Shown: positions 1 through 7,204, counted from the first letter of the stretch. The stretch is DNA of 37,051 nucleotides from Pseudanabaena sp. (GCA_003249015.1 QBLS01000032.1:1-37051), one strand, 5' to 3'. Made by a program: numbers and translations. The notes: generated by a model from the letters alone, not told the origin.

Positions 1-42
1 TGGCTATTTCTATTCTCCTATGTATTTCTACTCAGTGCCTAA

Positions 43-1347
43 TTGAGATGCTCCCTGCCTGCGGGTGATCCAGCCTATGTGGATTGTGCGGAGGTGCGGG
101 GTGACACGAATATTTTGGTGGACTTGGGGAATAAGTTGTTGCGATCTGATCGCATGGTCTGTCAGCTATATGCAGGACATCGCGGCGGCGGTAAATCGAC
201 AGAGTTATTGCGTCTAAAGGATCATTTAGAAAAGAAAGGATGTCTGGTTGTCTATTTTGCCGCTGATGAGGATGACATTGATCCTGAAGATGCTGAATAT
301 ACCGATATTTTGCTATCTTGCACAAGGCATTTGCTAGAAGGTCTGAAAGAGGCTGACCCTACGCCAATTTTGGGATGGTTGCGCGATCACTGGAATGATT
401 TAAAAGACTTAGCATTAACAGAAGTTAGTTTTGAGAATCTGAGTGTTGAGGCGCAAATTACGCAATTTGCTAAGCTGACAGCAAGCATTCGGGCGATTCC
501 TTCGGAACGTCAAAAGATTCGCGACAAGGTAAATCCCCATACGATTACTTTGCTAAATGCGCTGAATGAGTTTATTGATGATGCAAAGCGAAAGTTGCCT
601 GAAGGGAAAACTCATTTGGTGGCGATCGCCGATAATCTCGACCGTATTGTGCCAATTCCGCAGGAGCATGGGCGCACCAATCATGATGAGATTTTTTTGG
701 ATCGAGCGCAACAGCTACAGAGTTTGAATTGTCACATCATTTATACGATTCCGATTTCGATGGTTTATTCGAGTCGGGCGGCGGATTTGCGAGATATTTA
801 TGGCGATCCGCAGGTGTTGCCGATGATTATGGTGCAGACTCCTGATGCTGGTGAGACGGATGCTGCGGGGTTTGCCAAAATCAAGGAAATCATCAAGAAA
901 CGGATTGAACCTTTTGCGCCTAATGCGAATTTAGAGACAGAAATTTTTAGTAGTGCGGAAGGTTTGCTGAGGCTCTGTTTGATGAGTGGTGGTCATGTGC
1001 GAAATTTGATGTTGTTGGTGCGATCAGCGATCGATCATATCGATAATCTGCCAATTACAGAAAAGGCAATTCAACGCGGGATTACTCAAGCGAGAGACAC
1101 CTATCGCCGCACGGTGGAGCAGGATGAATGGGAGTTATTGGCTAAGGTTACGGAGTCGAAACAAATTGACAATGACGATCGCTATCGTAAGTTGTTGTTT
1201 AATCGTTGTGTGTTGCAATATGGCTATTTTGATGACGAGGGAGAACTTCAGCCTTGGTATGATGTGCATCCACTGATTAAGGGAATTCAGCAGTTTAAGG
1301 AAGCTGTTGCACAGTTAAAAAAGAAGAGTTCAATAATTGTTTCTTGA
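43..1347 (+). CDS. P-loop NTPase (AAA/STAND-like), 434 aa, start uncertain
   Basis: Predicted cytoplasmic ATPase of a family common in filamentous cyanobacteria; its function is not known. A clear Walker A, GHRGGGKST, lies at residues 45-53. A Walker B-like strand ends in ADNLD with Asp near residue 197, and a helical C-terminal part ends with a WYDVHPLIKGI segment. The protein at 8551-9810 is a paralogue: both share the opening YV(D/N)xAExRG, the TELLRL segment after the P-loop and the DNLD strand. The TPR gene starts 12 nt after the stop, so the two are probably co-transcribed. The only in-frame start is TTG at 43, directly after an in-frame TAA (40-42), and no good ribosome binding site is visible. 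The true N-terminus may therefore lie in another frame or have been lost by a frameshift near the window edge. NTPase fold is confident; role is not. Confidence 0.85.
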   Translation: MRCSLPAGDPAYVDCAEVRGDTNILVDLGNKLLRSDRMVCQLYAGHRGGGKSTELLRLKDHLEKKGCLVVYFAADEDDIDPEDAEYTDILLSCTRHLLEGLKEADPTPILGWLRDHWNDLKDLALTEVSFENLSVEAQITQFAKLTASIRAIPSERQKIRDKVNPHTITLLNALNEFIDDAKRKLPEGKTHLVAIADNLDRIVPIPQEHGRTNHDEIFLDRAQQLQSLNCHIIYTIPISMVYSSRAADLRDIYGDPQVLPMIMVQTPDAGETDAAGFAKIKEIIKKRIEPFAPNANLETEIFSSAEGLLRLCLMSGGHVRNLMLLVRSAIDHIDNLPITEKAIQRGITQARDTYRRTVEQDEWELLAKVTESKQIDNDDRYRKLLFNRCVLQYGYFDDEGELQPWYDVHPLIKGIQQFKEAVAQLKKKSSIIVS

Positions 1348-1359
1348 GAGTAGTGAACT

Positions 1360-3141
1360 ATGGAGTCAGAAGCGATTAATTGGGAGCAGGATTTACCGTT
1401 AGATGCTGATGAGGCATATCGATCTCTAGTGCGATCTCTTAGGCGTACTGATGGTTTTTCTTTGTTATTCGTGCGTTGCTCTCCAATTCAAGGAGAACAG
1501 ATTATTGCTGATGTTGGTAATGACCTAAGAGATAAAAATATTAGGGTCTTGGAGTTAAATGAATCCATCGATAATCTTTATGATCGCATATTTGCTTTGG
1601 AAGATCTTGAACGCCTGAATATTCTCTTTGTCAAAGGAATCGAGCAGTCGATATTTGCCTACGAAGATCGAGAAATAAATGGCGTAAACCTAAGAAGCCG
1701 CAGCTTGCAATATGGTGGCACGTGGCAAGGTGTCCCCCGTGTTTTGGGGCATCTTAATCTCAGCCGAGAACGCTTTCGCGACAATTTTAAATTTTGTATT
1801 GTCTTCCTTTTACCAGAATTTGCCCTCAACTATTTCATTCGCCGCGCCCCCGACTTCTTCGATTGGCGGTCAAATATCTATGACTTCCCCACCGAGAAAT
1901 CCCTAGTAGATCGAGAAGCCTATCGTCTAGTTTATTTAGATGGCAACCTTGATGAGTATCAGCAACTAACAAACGAGCAACGCATTGCCAAGTTATGCCA
2001 AATCAAATCCTATCTTGATGAAAGTTCAGATCGAACGCAAGCATCAGAACTTTGGGTTGAGAAAGGACTCATCCATGCCGCCGCAAACGAACACGATGAG
2101 GCGATCGCCGCCTATGACCAATCCTTACAAATCAAACCTGACGACGACTACGCATGGTTCTACCGAGGCAATGCTTTATTTGATTTAGACAGATACGAAG
2201 AAGCAATCGCCTCTTATGATCAAGCCTTGCAAATCAATCCTGAAGACCATGAAGCATATTACAACCGAGGTAATGCACTATTTAATTTAGAAAGATACGA
2301 AGAATCTATCTCTGCCTATGACAAGGTACTTCAAATAAAATCTGACTTTTACAAAGCATGGCACAACCGAGGCTTTGCCCTATCTTATTTAGGTAGGGAT
2401 GAAGAAGCGATTTCCTCCTATGACCAAGCATCGCAATTCAGTCCTGACAAACACGAAGCATTTAACAAACGTGGCTGTGCTTTATCTGATTTAGAAAGAT
2501 ACGAAGAAGCAATCGTCGCCTATGATCAAGCTTTGCAAATTAAACCTGACTACCACAAAGCATGGAACAACCGAGGCAGTGCGCTAGGTAATTTAGAAAG
2601 ATACGAAGATGCGATCGCCGCCTATGACCGCGCCCTCCAAATCAAACCTGACAAACACGAAGCATGGTATAACCAAGGCAATGCGCTAAGAAAATTAGGC
2701 AAATACGAAGAAGCGATCGCCGCCTATGACTGCGCCCTCCAAATCAAACCTGACAAACACGAAGCATGTTACAACCGAGGCATTGCGCTAGTTAATTTAG
2801 GCAGATACGAAGAAGCGATCGCCGCCTATGACCAAGCCTTGCAAATCAAACCTGACAAAGACGAAGCATGGAACAACCGAGGCATTGCGCTAAGAAAATT
2901 AGGAAGATACGAAGAAGCGATCAACTCATATGACAAATCATTAGCAATCAATCCTAATGCTGCAAATACCTACTACAACAAAGCTTGTGCTTATTCTCTT
3001 CAAAATGCGATTGAACCTGCCTTAGAGAACCTACAAAAAGCAATTCAATTCAATGCTGAAAAGTATCGCGAAATGGCAAAGCCCGACTCAGATTTTGACA
3101 ACATTCGCCACGATCCACACTTTCAAGCCTTGATACAATAA
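1360..3141 (+). CDS. TPR protein with degenerate NTPase-like N-terminal domain, 593 aa
   Basis: Residues 1-215 form an alpha/beta domain resembling an NTPase: a strand FSLLFVRC is followed by SPIQGEQII where a P-loop would sit, then ILFVKGIEQ and a CIVFLLPEFAL strand, but no GxxxxGK[ST] is present. Residues 228-567 are about ten tandem 34-residue TPR units of the type HEAWYNRGxALxxLxRYEEAIAAYDQALQIKPDK. The tail ends DSDFDNIRHDPHFQALIQ. TPRs bind proteins, so a scaffold or sensor role beside the upstream NTPase is a reasonable inference. Several TPR units are nearly identical in DNA (102-bp period, often with GCGATCGC in the AIAAYD codons), which favours changes in copy number. The last 57 bp recur three times downstream. 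ATG at 1360 follows the upstream stop by 12 nt. Confidence 0.85.
   Translation: MESEAINWEQDLPLDADEAYRSLVRSLRRTDGFSLLFVRCSPIQGEQIIADVGNDLRDKNIRVLELNESIDNLYDRIFALEDLERLNILFVKGIEQSIFAYEDREINGVNLRSRSLQYGGTWQGVPRVLGHLNLSRERFRDNFKFCIVFLLPEFALNYFIRRAPDFFDWRSNIYDFPTEKSLVDREAYRLVYLDGNLDEYQQLTNEQRIAKLCQIKSYLDESSDRTQASELWVEKGLIHAAANEHDEAIAAYDQSLQIKPDDDYAWFYRGNALFDLDRYEEAIASYDQALQINPEDHEAYYNRGNALFNLERYEESISAYDKVLQIKSDFYKAWHNRGFALSYLGRDEEAISSYDQASQFSPDKHEAFNKRGCALSDLERYEEAIVAYDQALQIKPDYHKAWNNRGSALGNLERYEDAIAAYDRALQIKPDKHEAWYNQGNALRKLGKYEEAIAAYDCALQIKPDKHEACYNRGIALVNLGRYEEAIAAYDQALQIKPDKDEAWNNRGIALRKLGRYEEAINSYDKSLAINPNAANTYYNKACAYSLQNAIEPALENLQKAIQFNAEKYREMAKPDSDFDNIRHDPHFQALIQ
3085..3141 (+). repeat. TPR-gene tail sequence, copy 1 (within the intact gene)
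   Basis: Codes for DSDFDNIRHDPHFQALIQ plus stop, the normal end of the TPR protein. It is the reference for three separate copies at 3844-3900, 4139-4179 and 5852-5908. Confidence 0.8.
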
Positions 3142-3171
3142 AACTAACCACAGCAAGTTAACTTTAAACCT

Positions 3172-3438
3172 ATGGAACAAATAACTATTGACCTACCCAA
3201 ATCCATAACCGATGTTCTCGCCACCTACGCCCAAGAACATCAAACCTCATCATCAGCCACAGTCCAAAAAGCAATTCAACAGTTTCTCATCCAAGAAGGT
3301 TACTTAGCAAAACCTAAAAAGCCCTTTCGCTTAAGCCCAGCAACACAAGGTAGTGGATACACCGATACATCCATCAATCATGATGCAGTATTGGCAGAAT
3401 TCATCTATGCAAACAAAATCCAGCCTAAGCAACTATGA
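3172..3438 (+). CDS. Ribbon-helix-helix-like antitoxin, 88 aa
   Basis: Probable antitoxin of a type II toxin-antitoxin pair. The N-terminus (EQITIDLPKSITDVLATYA) reads as a strand followed by helices, typical of MetJ/Arc/CopG-type DNA-binding antitoxins. The C-terminal half (KKPFRLSPATQGSGYTD onward) is charged and probably disordered, as expected for a toxin-binding tail. It overlaps the downstream PIN-domain gene by 4 nt (ATGA at 3435-3438), a classic translational coupling. Autorepression by the antitoxin-toxin complex is usual in the family, but no clear operator was identified. It sits 30 nt after the TPR gene. Confidence 0.75.
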   Translation: MEQITIDLPKSITDVLATYAQEHQTSSSATVQKAIQQFLIQEGYLAKPKKPFRLSPATQGSGYTDTSINHDAVLAEFIYANKIQPKQL

Positions 3439-3833
3439 GAGGACTGATTGCTGATACAACTCCCCTCTTTGGAGCGATCGACCCTAACGATCAATATCAC
3501 TCTAGAGCGCAACTTGAACTAGAAAGAATTGAGATAGAAAACTTAACAGTTTTTATCCCTTTTCCAGTTTATGTGGAAACCTACAGCTTATTGCTATACC
3601 GTCTAGGGTTTAGTTATGCCTACAACTTTACTCAAAGTTGCATTGATTCCGTACATCTAATTAATCCAACAGAAAAGGAATATTTAGCTGCTGTTAAAAA
3701 AGTATCTCGATATCCCGATCAAAAGATTACCCTCGTAGACGCGATTATCGCCATTTTATCCGAAAAAATGAATTTGCCAGTTTGGTCATATGATTATCAC
3801 TTTGACGTTATGGGAATTCCAGTATGGCGATAA
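3435..3833 (+). CDS. PIN-domain toxin (VapC-like), 132 aa
   Basis: Predicted Mg2+-dependent ribonuclease toxin. The acidic residues expected for a PIN active site are present: Asp7 in IADTTP, Glu48 in YVETY, Asp102 in LVDAI, and Asp120/Asp124 in YDYHFD. Length fits the family (about 130 aa). It overlaps its antitoxin by 4 nt. The frame is intact to the stop, so the pair is probably functional. A degraded copy of the TPR-gene tail begins 11 nt after the stop. Confidence 0.8.
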   Translation: MRGLIADTTPLFGAIDPNDQYHSRAQLELERIEIENLTVFIPFPVYVETYSLLLYRLGFSYAYNFTQSCIDSVHLINPTEKEYLAAVKKVSRYPDQKITLVDAIIAILSEKMNLPVWSYDYHFDVMGIPVWR

Positions 3834-3843
3834 AAATTGTAAA

Positions 3844-3900
3844 GACTGAGATTTTGACAACATCCGTGATGATCGCCGCTTTTTAACCTTGCTCAAATAA
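3844..3900 (+). repeat. TPR-gene tail remnant, copy 2
   Basis: Read in frame it gives D-stop-DFDNIRDDRRFLTLLK-stop, matching the end of the TPR protein (DSDFDNIRHDPHFQALIQ) with a TCA to TGA change. It is not part of any current gene and lies between the first TA pair and the next antitoxin-like gene. Confidence 0.75.
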
Positions 3901-3919
3901 CAAATAGGAGGAAAACACC

Positions 3920-4129
3920 ATGACAACCCTACTCGAACAAGCCTTTACCACCGCTACCAAACTCTCCCAAGAGAGACAAGACAAACTAGCGCAACTAATC
4001 CTGCAAGAAATTTCACAACCACAGCATCAACAAGTCAATAAAGCACCCACACAAAAAAGTCCCCTCCAAATATTTATAGAACTCGACTTAGTTGGATGTA
4101 TTGAAGGAGAACCCGACCTCTCAACTTGA
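3920..4129 (+). CDS. Antitoxin-like small protein without a toxin, 69 aa
   Basis: Small protein opening with TLLEQAFTTATKLSQERQDKLAQLILQEI, a helical pattern shared with the genes at 4192 (LLNQALEVISQLSETDQEHIAALILQEV) and 4889. These look like related antitoxins. A strong ribosome binding site (aggagg, 3907-3912) precedes ATG 3920. No toxin follows: after the stop comes a fragment of the TPR-gene tail and then the next antitoxin. It is therefore an orphan antitoxin, the remnant of a pair, or an unrelated helical protein. Confidence 0.6.
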   Translation: MTTLLEQAFTTATKLSQERQDKLAQLILQEISQPQHQQVNKAPTQKSPLQIFIELDLVGCIEGEPDLST

Positions 4130-4138
4130 GAACCTTTA

Positions 4139-4179
4139 GATTTAGCAATTATCCCCACTTTCAAACCTTGATACAATAA
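4139..4179 (+). repeat. TPR-gene tail remnant, copy 3
   Basis: About 41 bp that read (D)FSNYPHFQTLIQ-stop. The last 25 bases (CACTTTCAAACCTTGATACAATAA region) nearly match the TPR gene end. It lies 12 nt upstream of the next antitoxin start. Confidence 0.65.
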
Positions 4180-4191
4180 GAGAAAAACGCC

Positions 4192-4464
4192 ATGCCACAA
4201 CTACTCAACCAAGCCCTTGAAGTTATTTCTCAACTCTCAGAAACCGACCAAGAACATATCGCCGCCCTAATCTTGCAAGAAGTTGAAACACTTCGCAAAC
4301 AGCAAGAACTAGAAAAACAAGCAGGTTACGCCCAAGCCCAAGCATTCCTACAACGCATCGCCAAAATCCGCGAAAGCATCCCCAAAGAAGAATGGCAAAA
4401 ACTACCATCTGACGCTTCTAAAAACGTCGATCATTACTTATATGGCTCACCCAAAGAAGATTAA
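4192..4464 (+). CDS. Antitoxin partner of the PIN toxin, 90 aa
   Basis: Probable antitoxin. The N-terminal helices (PQLLNQALEVISQLSETDQ) resemble those of the genes at 3920 and 4889. The middle is a charged helix rich in Gln, Lys and Glu, and the C-terminal tail (SKNVDHYLYGSPKED) probably wraps the toxin. The stop overlaps the toxin start (TAATG, 4462-4466), which indicates translational coupling. The DNA-binding fold is not obvious from the sequence, so autoregulation is inferred from the arrangement only. Confidence 0.7.
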   Translation: MPQLLNQALEVISQLSETDQEHIAALILQEVETLRKQQELEKQAGYAQAQAFLQRIAKIRESIPKEEWQKLPSDASKNVDHYLYGSPKED

Positions 4465-4877
4465 TGCGGAAAATATTTGTTGACACAAGCTATTGGATCG
4501 CGGTTCTTAACCCTACCGATTCACTCCACGATTTTGCTAACAATCTCACGCTAACACTATTCCCATCCAAGCTAGTTACAAGCGAACTCATACTCAATGA
4601 ATTGCTCAATCATTACTCAGGCAGTGGATTGCAATTTCGTGAAACCACAGTCAATCTAATTCACCAAATTCAAAAAGATGAAAATATAGAAGTTATTCCT
4701 ATAACGAGCCAACTTTTCACAAGAGCCTTTCAACTATACGCCCAACGTCAAGATAAGGCGCGGAGCCATACCGACTGCTCATCATTTTGCATCATGGAAG
4801 AATTGGGAATTACAGAAGCTTTAACCTATGACAAACATTTTGAGCAAGCAGGTTTTGTTGCCTTGTTAAGAAGCTAG
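4464..4877 (+). CDS. PIN-domain toxin (VapC-like), 137 aa
   Basis: Predicted PIN-fold ribonuclease toxin. It starts with the typical RKIFVDTSYWIAVLNP strand containing Asp7. Other conserved acidic residues are Glu46 in LNELLN, Asp104 in HTDCSS and Asp123 in TYDKHF; this is the standard order for the catalytic site. The frame is intact and of normal length. It overlaps the antitoxin by 1 nt. It differs in sequence from the PIN toxin at 3435, so it was acquired separately rather than by recent duplication. Confidence 0.85.
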   Translation: MRKIFVDTSYWIAVLNPTDSLHDFANNLTLTLFPSKLVTSELILNELLNHYSGSGLQFRETTVNLIHQIQKDENIEVIPITSQLFTRAFQLYAQRQDKARSHTDCSSFCIMEELGITEALTYDKHFEQAGFVALLRS

Positions 4878-4888
4878 GAGAAAGCCAC

Positions 4889-5113
4889 ATGATTACAACT
4901 ACAGAAATCCTCCAAACCATTCCCAAACTCTCTCAAGAAGACTGCTTTCAAATAGCAGAAATACTTTTACAAAGACTGCTAACTCAAACAAAACCCACCC
5001 GCGCCCAAATCAACCAACAACTAAAAATTGCTGCCTTACTTGCCGTTGACGACTACACCAAAGATCTAGAACTCACAACCCTAATAGCCCTTGATGGCGA
5101 GGACTTTTACTAA
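4889..5113 (+). CDS. Antitoxin-like small protein without a toxin, 74 aa
   Basis: Small protein beginning ITTTEILQTIPKLSQEDCFQIAEILLQRLL and ending LIALDGEDFY. The N-terminal pattern is related to the genes at 3920 and 4192, and the acidic DGEDFY end is common in small antitoxins. A ribosome binding site (aggag, 4877-4881) precedes ATG 4889. The next gene, 40 nt downstream, is another antitoxin (DUF433), so no partner toxin is present. Probably an orphan left by loss of its toxin. Confidence 0.6.
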   Translation: MITTTEILQTIPKLSQEDCFQIAEILLQRLLTQTKPTRAQINQQLKIAALLAVDDYTKDLELTTLIALDGEDFY

Positions 5114-5153
5114 ATTGTTGTTTTAGATATTAATTCCCATAGGAGATAAACCC

Positions 5154-5492
5154 ATGAGCTTAGTTTTAGAACGCGAAGCACCACCATTTCAAGAAGACGA
5201 AACAGGAGCAATCCGCATCGGCAAAACTAGAGTGCTTCTAGAAATCGTAATCAGAGCATTTCTAGACGGAGCATCGCCCGAAACCATTGTGCAGCAATAC
5301 TCCACCTTATCTCTATCCGACACTTACGGCGCGATCGCTTACTACCTTCGCCACCAAGAAGCTGTAGAAGCTTATCTCCAACAAAGAGAACAAATAGCCG
5401 CAAAAGTTCAGCAACGCTTTCAAGAACTGCAACCTGATATGAGCCTAATGCGATCGCGCCTATTAGCCAGACACAATAACCAAGAGGCTTAG
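5154..5492 (+). CDS. DUF433 antitoxin, 112 aa
   Basis: DUF433-family protein: residues 15-75 contain IRIGKTRVLLEIVIRAFLDG, SPETIVQQYSTLSLSDTYGAIAYYL, the two helical segments typical of this antitoxin family. DUF433 genes commonly precede a DUF5615 PIN-like toxin, and that is the case here (toxin gene starts 5 nt downstream). The ribosome binding site aggag (5141-5145) fits ATG 5154. The antitoxin frame is intact, although its toxin carries a nonsense codon. Confidence 0.8.
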   Translation: MSLVLEREAPPFQEDETGAIRIGKTRVLLEIVIRAFLDGASPETIVQQYSTLSLSDTYGAIAYYLRHQEAVEAYLQQREQIAAKVQQRFQELQPDMSLMRSRLLARHNNQEA

Positions 5493-5497
5493 TTTTA

Positions 5498-5848
5498 ATG
5501 CAGTCATTAACTGACGAAAACTTTAATGGAAATATTGTGCGTGGATTATTTTTGCGTCAGCCAAGCTTAGATTTGCTGAGAGTACAAGATGTCAATTTAC
5601 TGCACGTTGATGATCCAGAAATCCTAGAATGGGCAGCAAATAACAACAGAATTCTCCTAACTCACGATCGCGCCACAATGCCAGACTTTGCCTAAGAGAG
5701 ACTCTTCAAAAATCAAAAAATGGCTGGGATGTTCGTAGTCAGCGATCGAATGTCAGTCAGACAGGCAATTGAAGAATTATTGTTAATTATTGAAGTTACC
5801 GAACAATTAGAATGGGATACGAAAGTTTTGTATCTTCCGTTAGGTTAG
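5498..5848 (+). pseudogene. DUF5615 PIN-like toxin interrupted by one in-frame stop
   Basis: The first 65 codons give SLTDENFNGNIVRGLFLRQP... HVDDPEILEWAANNNRILLTHDRATMPDFA, a clear DUF5615 toxin with Asp in LTDENF and Asp in LTHD. The frame stops at TAA 5693-5695, but continues in the same frame through ERLFKNQKMAGMFVVSD, RMSVRQAIEELLLIIE and LEWDTKVLYLPLG to TAG 5846-5848, the expected remainder of the family. Intact relatives usually have Tyr-Glu-Arg here, so one TAT/TAC to TAA change explains the break. The truncated 65-aa product probably lacks activity, although that is not tested. Confidence 0.8.
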
Positions 5849-5851
5849 GAC

Positions 5852-5908
5852 GACTCAGATTTTGACAACATCCGCCAAGATCCACGCTTTCAAGCCTTGA
5901 TACAATGA
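5852..5908 (+). repeat. TPR-gene tail remnant, copy 4
   Basis: Reads DSDFDNIRQDPRFQALIQ-stop, nearly the exact end of the TPR protein at 3141. It begins 3 nt after the stop of the DUF5615 remnant, and its last bases overlap the ATG (5905) of the nucleotidyltransferase remnant. Confidence 0.8.
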
Positions 5909-6200
5909 CAACTACGGAAGGCAAAACATTACTTCAACAAATTAAAGAAATTGTATGTGCGATCGAGCCAACCGCAAAACTATTTCTCTACGGCTCCCGC
6001 GCCCGAAATGATGCAAGACTAGACTCAGACTGGGATATCTTGATATTAGTTGATGTTGTTGTTAGTCCATCTTGAAGTGATCGCCTACGCCATCAAATCT
6101 ATGAAATTGAATGGGAAACAGGAGAAGTGATTTGTGCGATCGTCCGCAGCCGTCAAGAATGGCACACTCCAACGCCTAATCCGTATCCAAAAGCAAAATC
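5905..6200 (+). pseudogene. MNT-type nucleotidyltransferase, disrupted
   Basis: From ATG 5905 the frame reads KTLLQQIKEIVCAIEP, AKLFLYGSRARNDARLDSDWDILILVDV: the GSRAR and D-x-D (DSDWD) signature of minimal nucleotidyltransferases, which act as the MntA antitoxin paired with HEPT toxins. TGA at 6073-6075 stops it after 56 codons. The same frame then continues HQIYEIEWETGEVICAIVRSRQEWHTPTP, which is the usual second half. After about 6180 the similarity disappears, so the 3' end is frameshifted or lost. No HEPT partner is visible. A stand-alone reading of the tail (from 6127) is not a separate gene. Confidence 0.75.
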
Positions 6201-6342
6201 AATCCAATTCCAGTACATCTGTATTTATCATTCGAGAATACTAAGAGATATTTTGCGATCGCGTTTAATGATTTCAAAAGGCGATCGCCTTTTACTAATC
6301 TTCAGAGTTAAGCCGAGTAGAACATTAGGAAAACGACAAAGC
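6201..6342. other. Gap with a HIP1-centred palindrome
   Basis: Holds a perfect 18-bp palindrome, AAAAGGCGATCGCCTTTT (6276-6293), built on the HIP1 octamer. It lies just past the 3' end of the minus-strand fetB gene and could act as its terminator. Nothing else is recognised. Confidence 0.45.
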
Positions 6343-7125
6343 TCACTGTGTCAGTTTTAACTGTTGAGCAGAAGTAAAAAATTGTCTAGTTACAAGATTT
6401 GTCAAAATCAAAGCAGTGATTAGATTCGCGGTAGTAATCGCAAAAAGAATTACCAACTGATAACGCACAGCTAGCAATGGCGAAACTCCGCCCAAAATCT
6501 GACCAGTCATCATTCCAGGTAAAGAAACTACTCCCGCCACCATCATCACATTGATGGTGGGAATCATCGCGGCGCGAATCGCATCGGATTTATAGTTAGC
6601 GATCGCCTGTGCGGGAGTTGCCCCCAAGCATAGATGAGTTTCAATCTCACGCGATCGCTTCACTAGATCCTGCGTAAATCTCTCCGCCGCGATCGCCGCT
6701 CCATTCATCGAGTTACCCAAAATCATACCTGCGAGGGGAATTAGATACTGGGGCGTATACCAACTTTCAGGCTGAACCACCAAAAATGTTGTATAGGCAA
6801 GGATTGCCGCCGTACCGATGATGACAGATATCCACATAATCGGTAATATGAGATTTACTTTTTCCCGAACCCGATTTTTGGCTTCTTGGGCTGCCAATAG
6901 ACTCATCAATAAAATAATAAAAAGAATCACCAAAGGCTGCTTGATTTCAAATACAGTATCCAGCAAAAAGCCAACGACAACCAATTGCACCACACTGCGA
7001 ATCGTGGCAATCAATAGATTTGCAGAAATAGCAAGCTTTTGCCAAATTGATAGACTTAGAGCGATCGCCACTAGCCCCAACGCGATCGCCATTTTGGGAA
7101 TATCTAAATCAATAACTGTATCCAT
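6343..7125 (-). CDS. fetB: FetB-like ABC permease (UPF0014 family), 260 aa
   Basis: Integral membrane protein with about seven hydrophobic segments. Family features are the start IDLDIPKMAIALGLVAIALSLS, the PLAGMILGNSMNGAAIAAERF segment, the LGATPAQAI motif and the C-terminal VSLPGMMTGQILGG. These match UPF0014/FetB, the permease of the FetAB exporter implicated in iron homeostasis. The usual partner ATPase (FetA) is not adjacent; the upstream 500 bp is repeat DNA. Length is normal. ATG at 7125 is chosen; the substrate in cyanobacteria is inferred only from the family. Confidence 0.85.
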   Translation of the reverse strand: MDTVIDLDIPKMAIALGLVAIALSLSIWQKLAISANLLIATIRSVVQLVVVGFLLDTVFEIKQPLVILFIILLMSLLAAQEAKNRVREKVNLILPIMWISVIIGTAAILAYTTFLVVQPESWYTPQYLIPLAGMILGNSMNGAAIAAERFTQDLVKRSREIETHLCLGATPAQAIANYKSDAIRAAMIPTINVMMVAGVVSLPGMMTGQILGGVSPLLAVRYQLVILFAITTANLITALILTNLVTRQFFTSAQQLKLTQ

Positions 7126-7155
7126 AGTTCGCTTTTAATTTCTGATCATAAAACA

Positions 7156-7204
7156 ATTCAAAAGCATAATGGCGGCGCTTTGCACCGCCATTATGCTTTT
7201 GAAT
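7156..7204. repeat. Long hairpin, 20-bp perfect arms
   Basis: Arms 7156-7175 and 7185-7204 are exact reverse complements around the core GGCGGCGCTTTGCACCGCC. It lies upstream of fetB, far from any gene end, so it is not an obvious terminator. Confidence 0.8.

Noticed and set aside
2098-2960. Regular DNA repeats considered as a CRISPR array
   Set aside because: The 102-bp period is a continuous coding frame of TPR units with no unique spacers.
6127-6360. 77-codon ORF
   Set aside because: Its first part is the second half of the broken nucleotidyltransferase and the rest is read-through, so it is not an independent gene.
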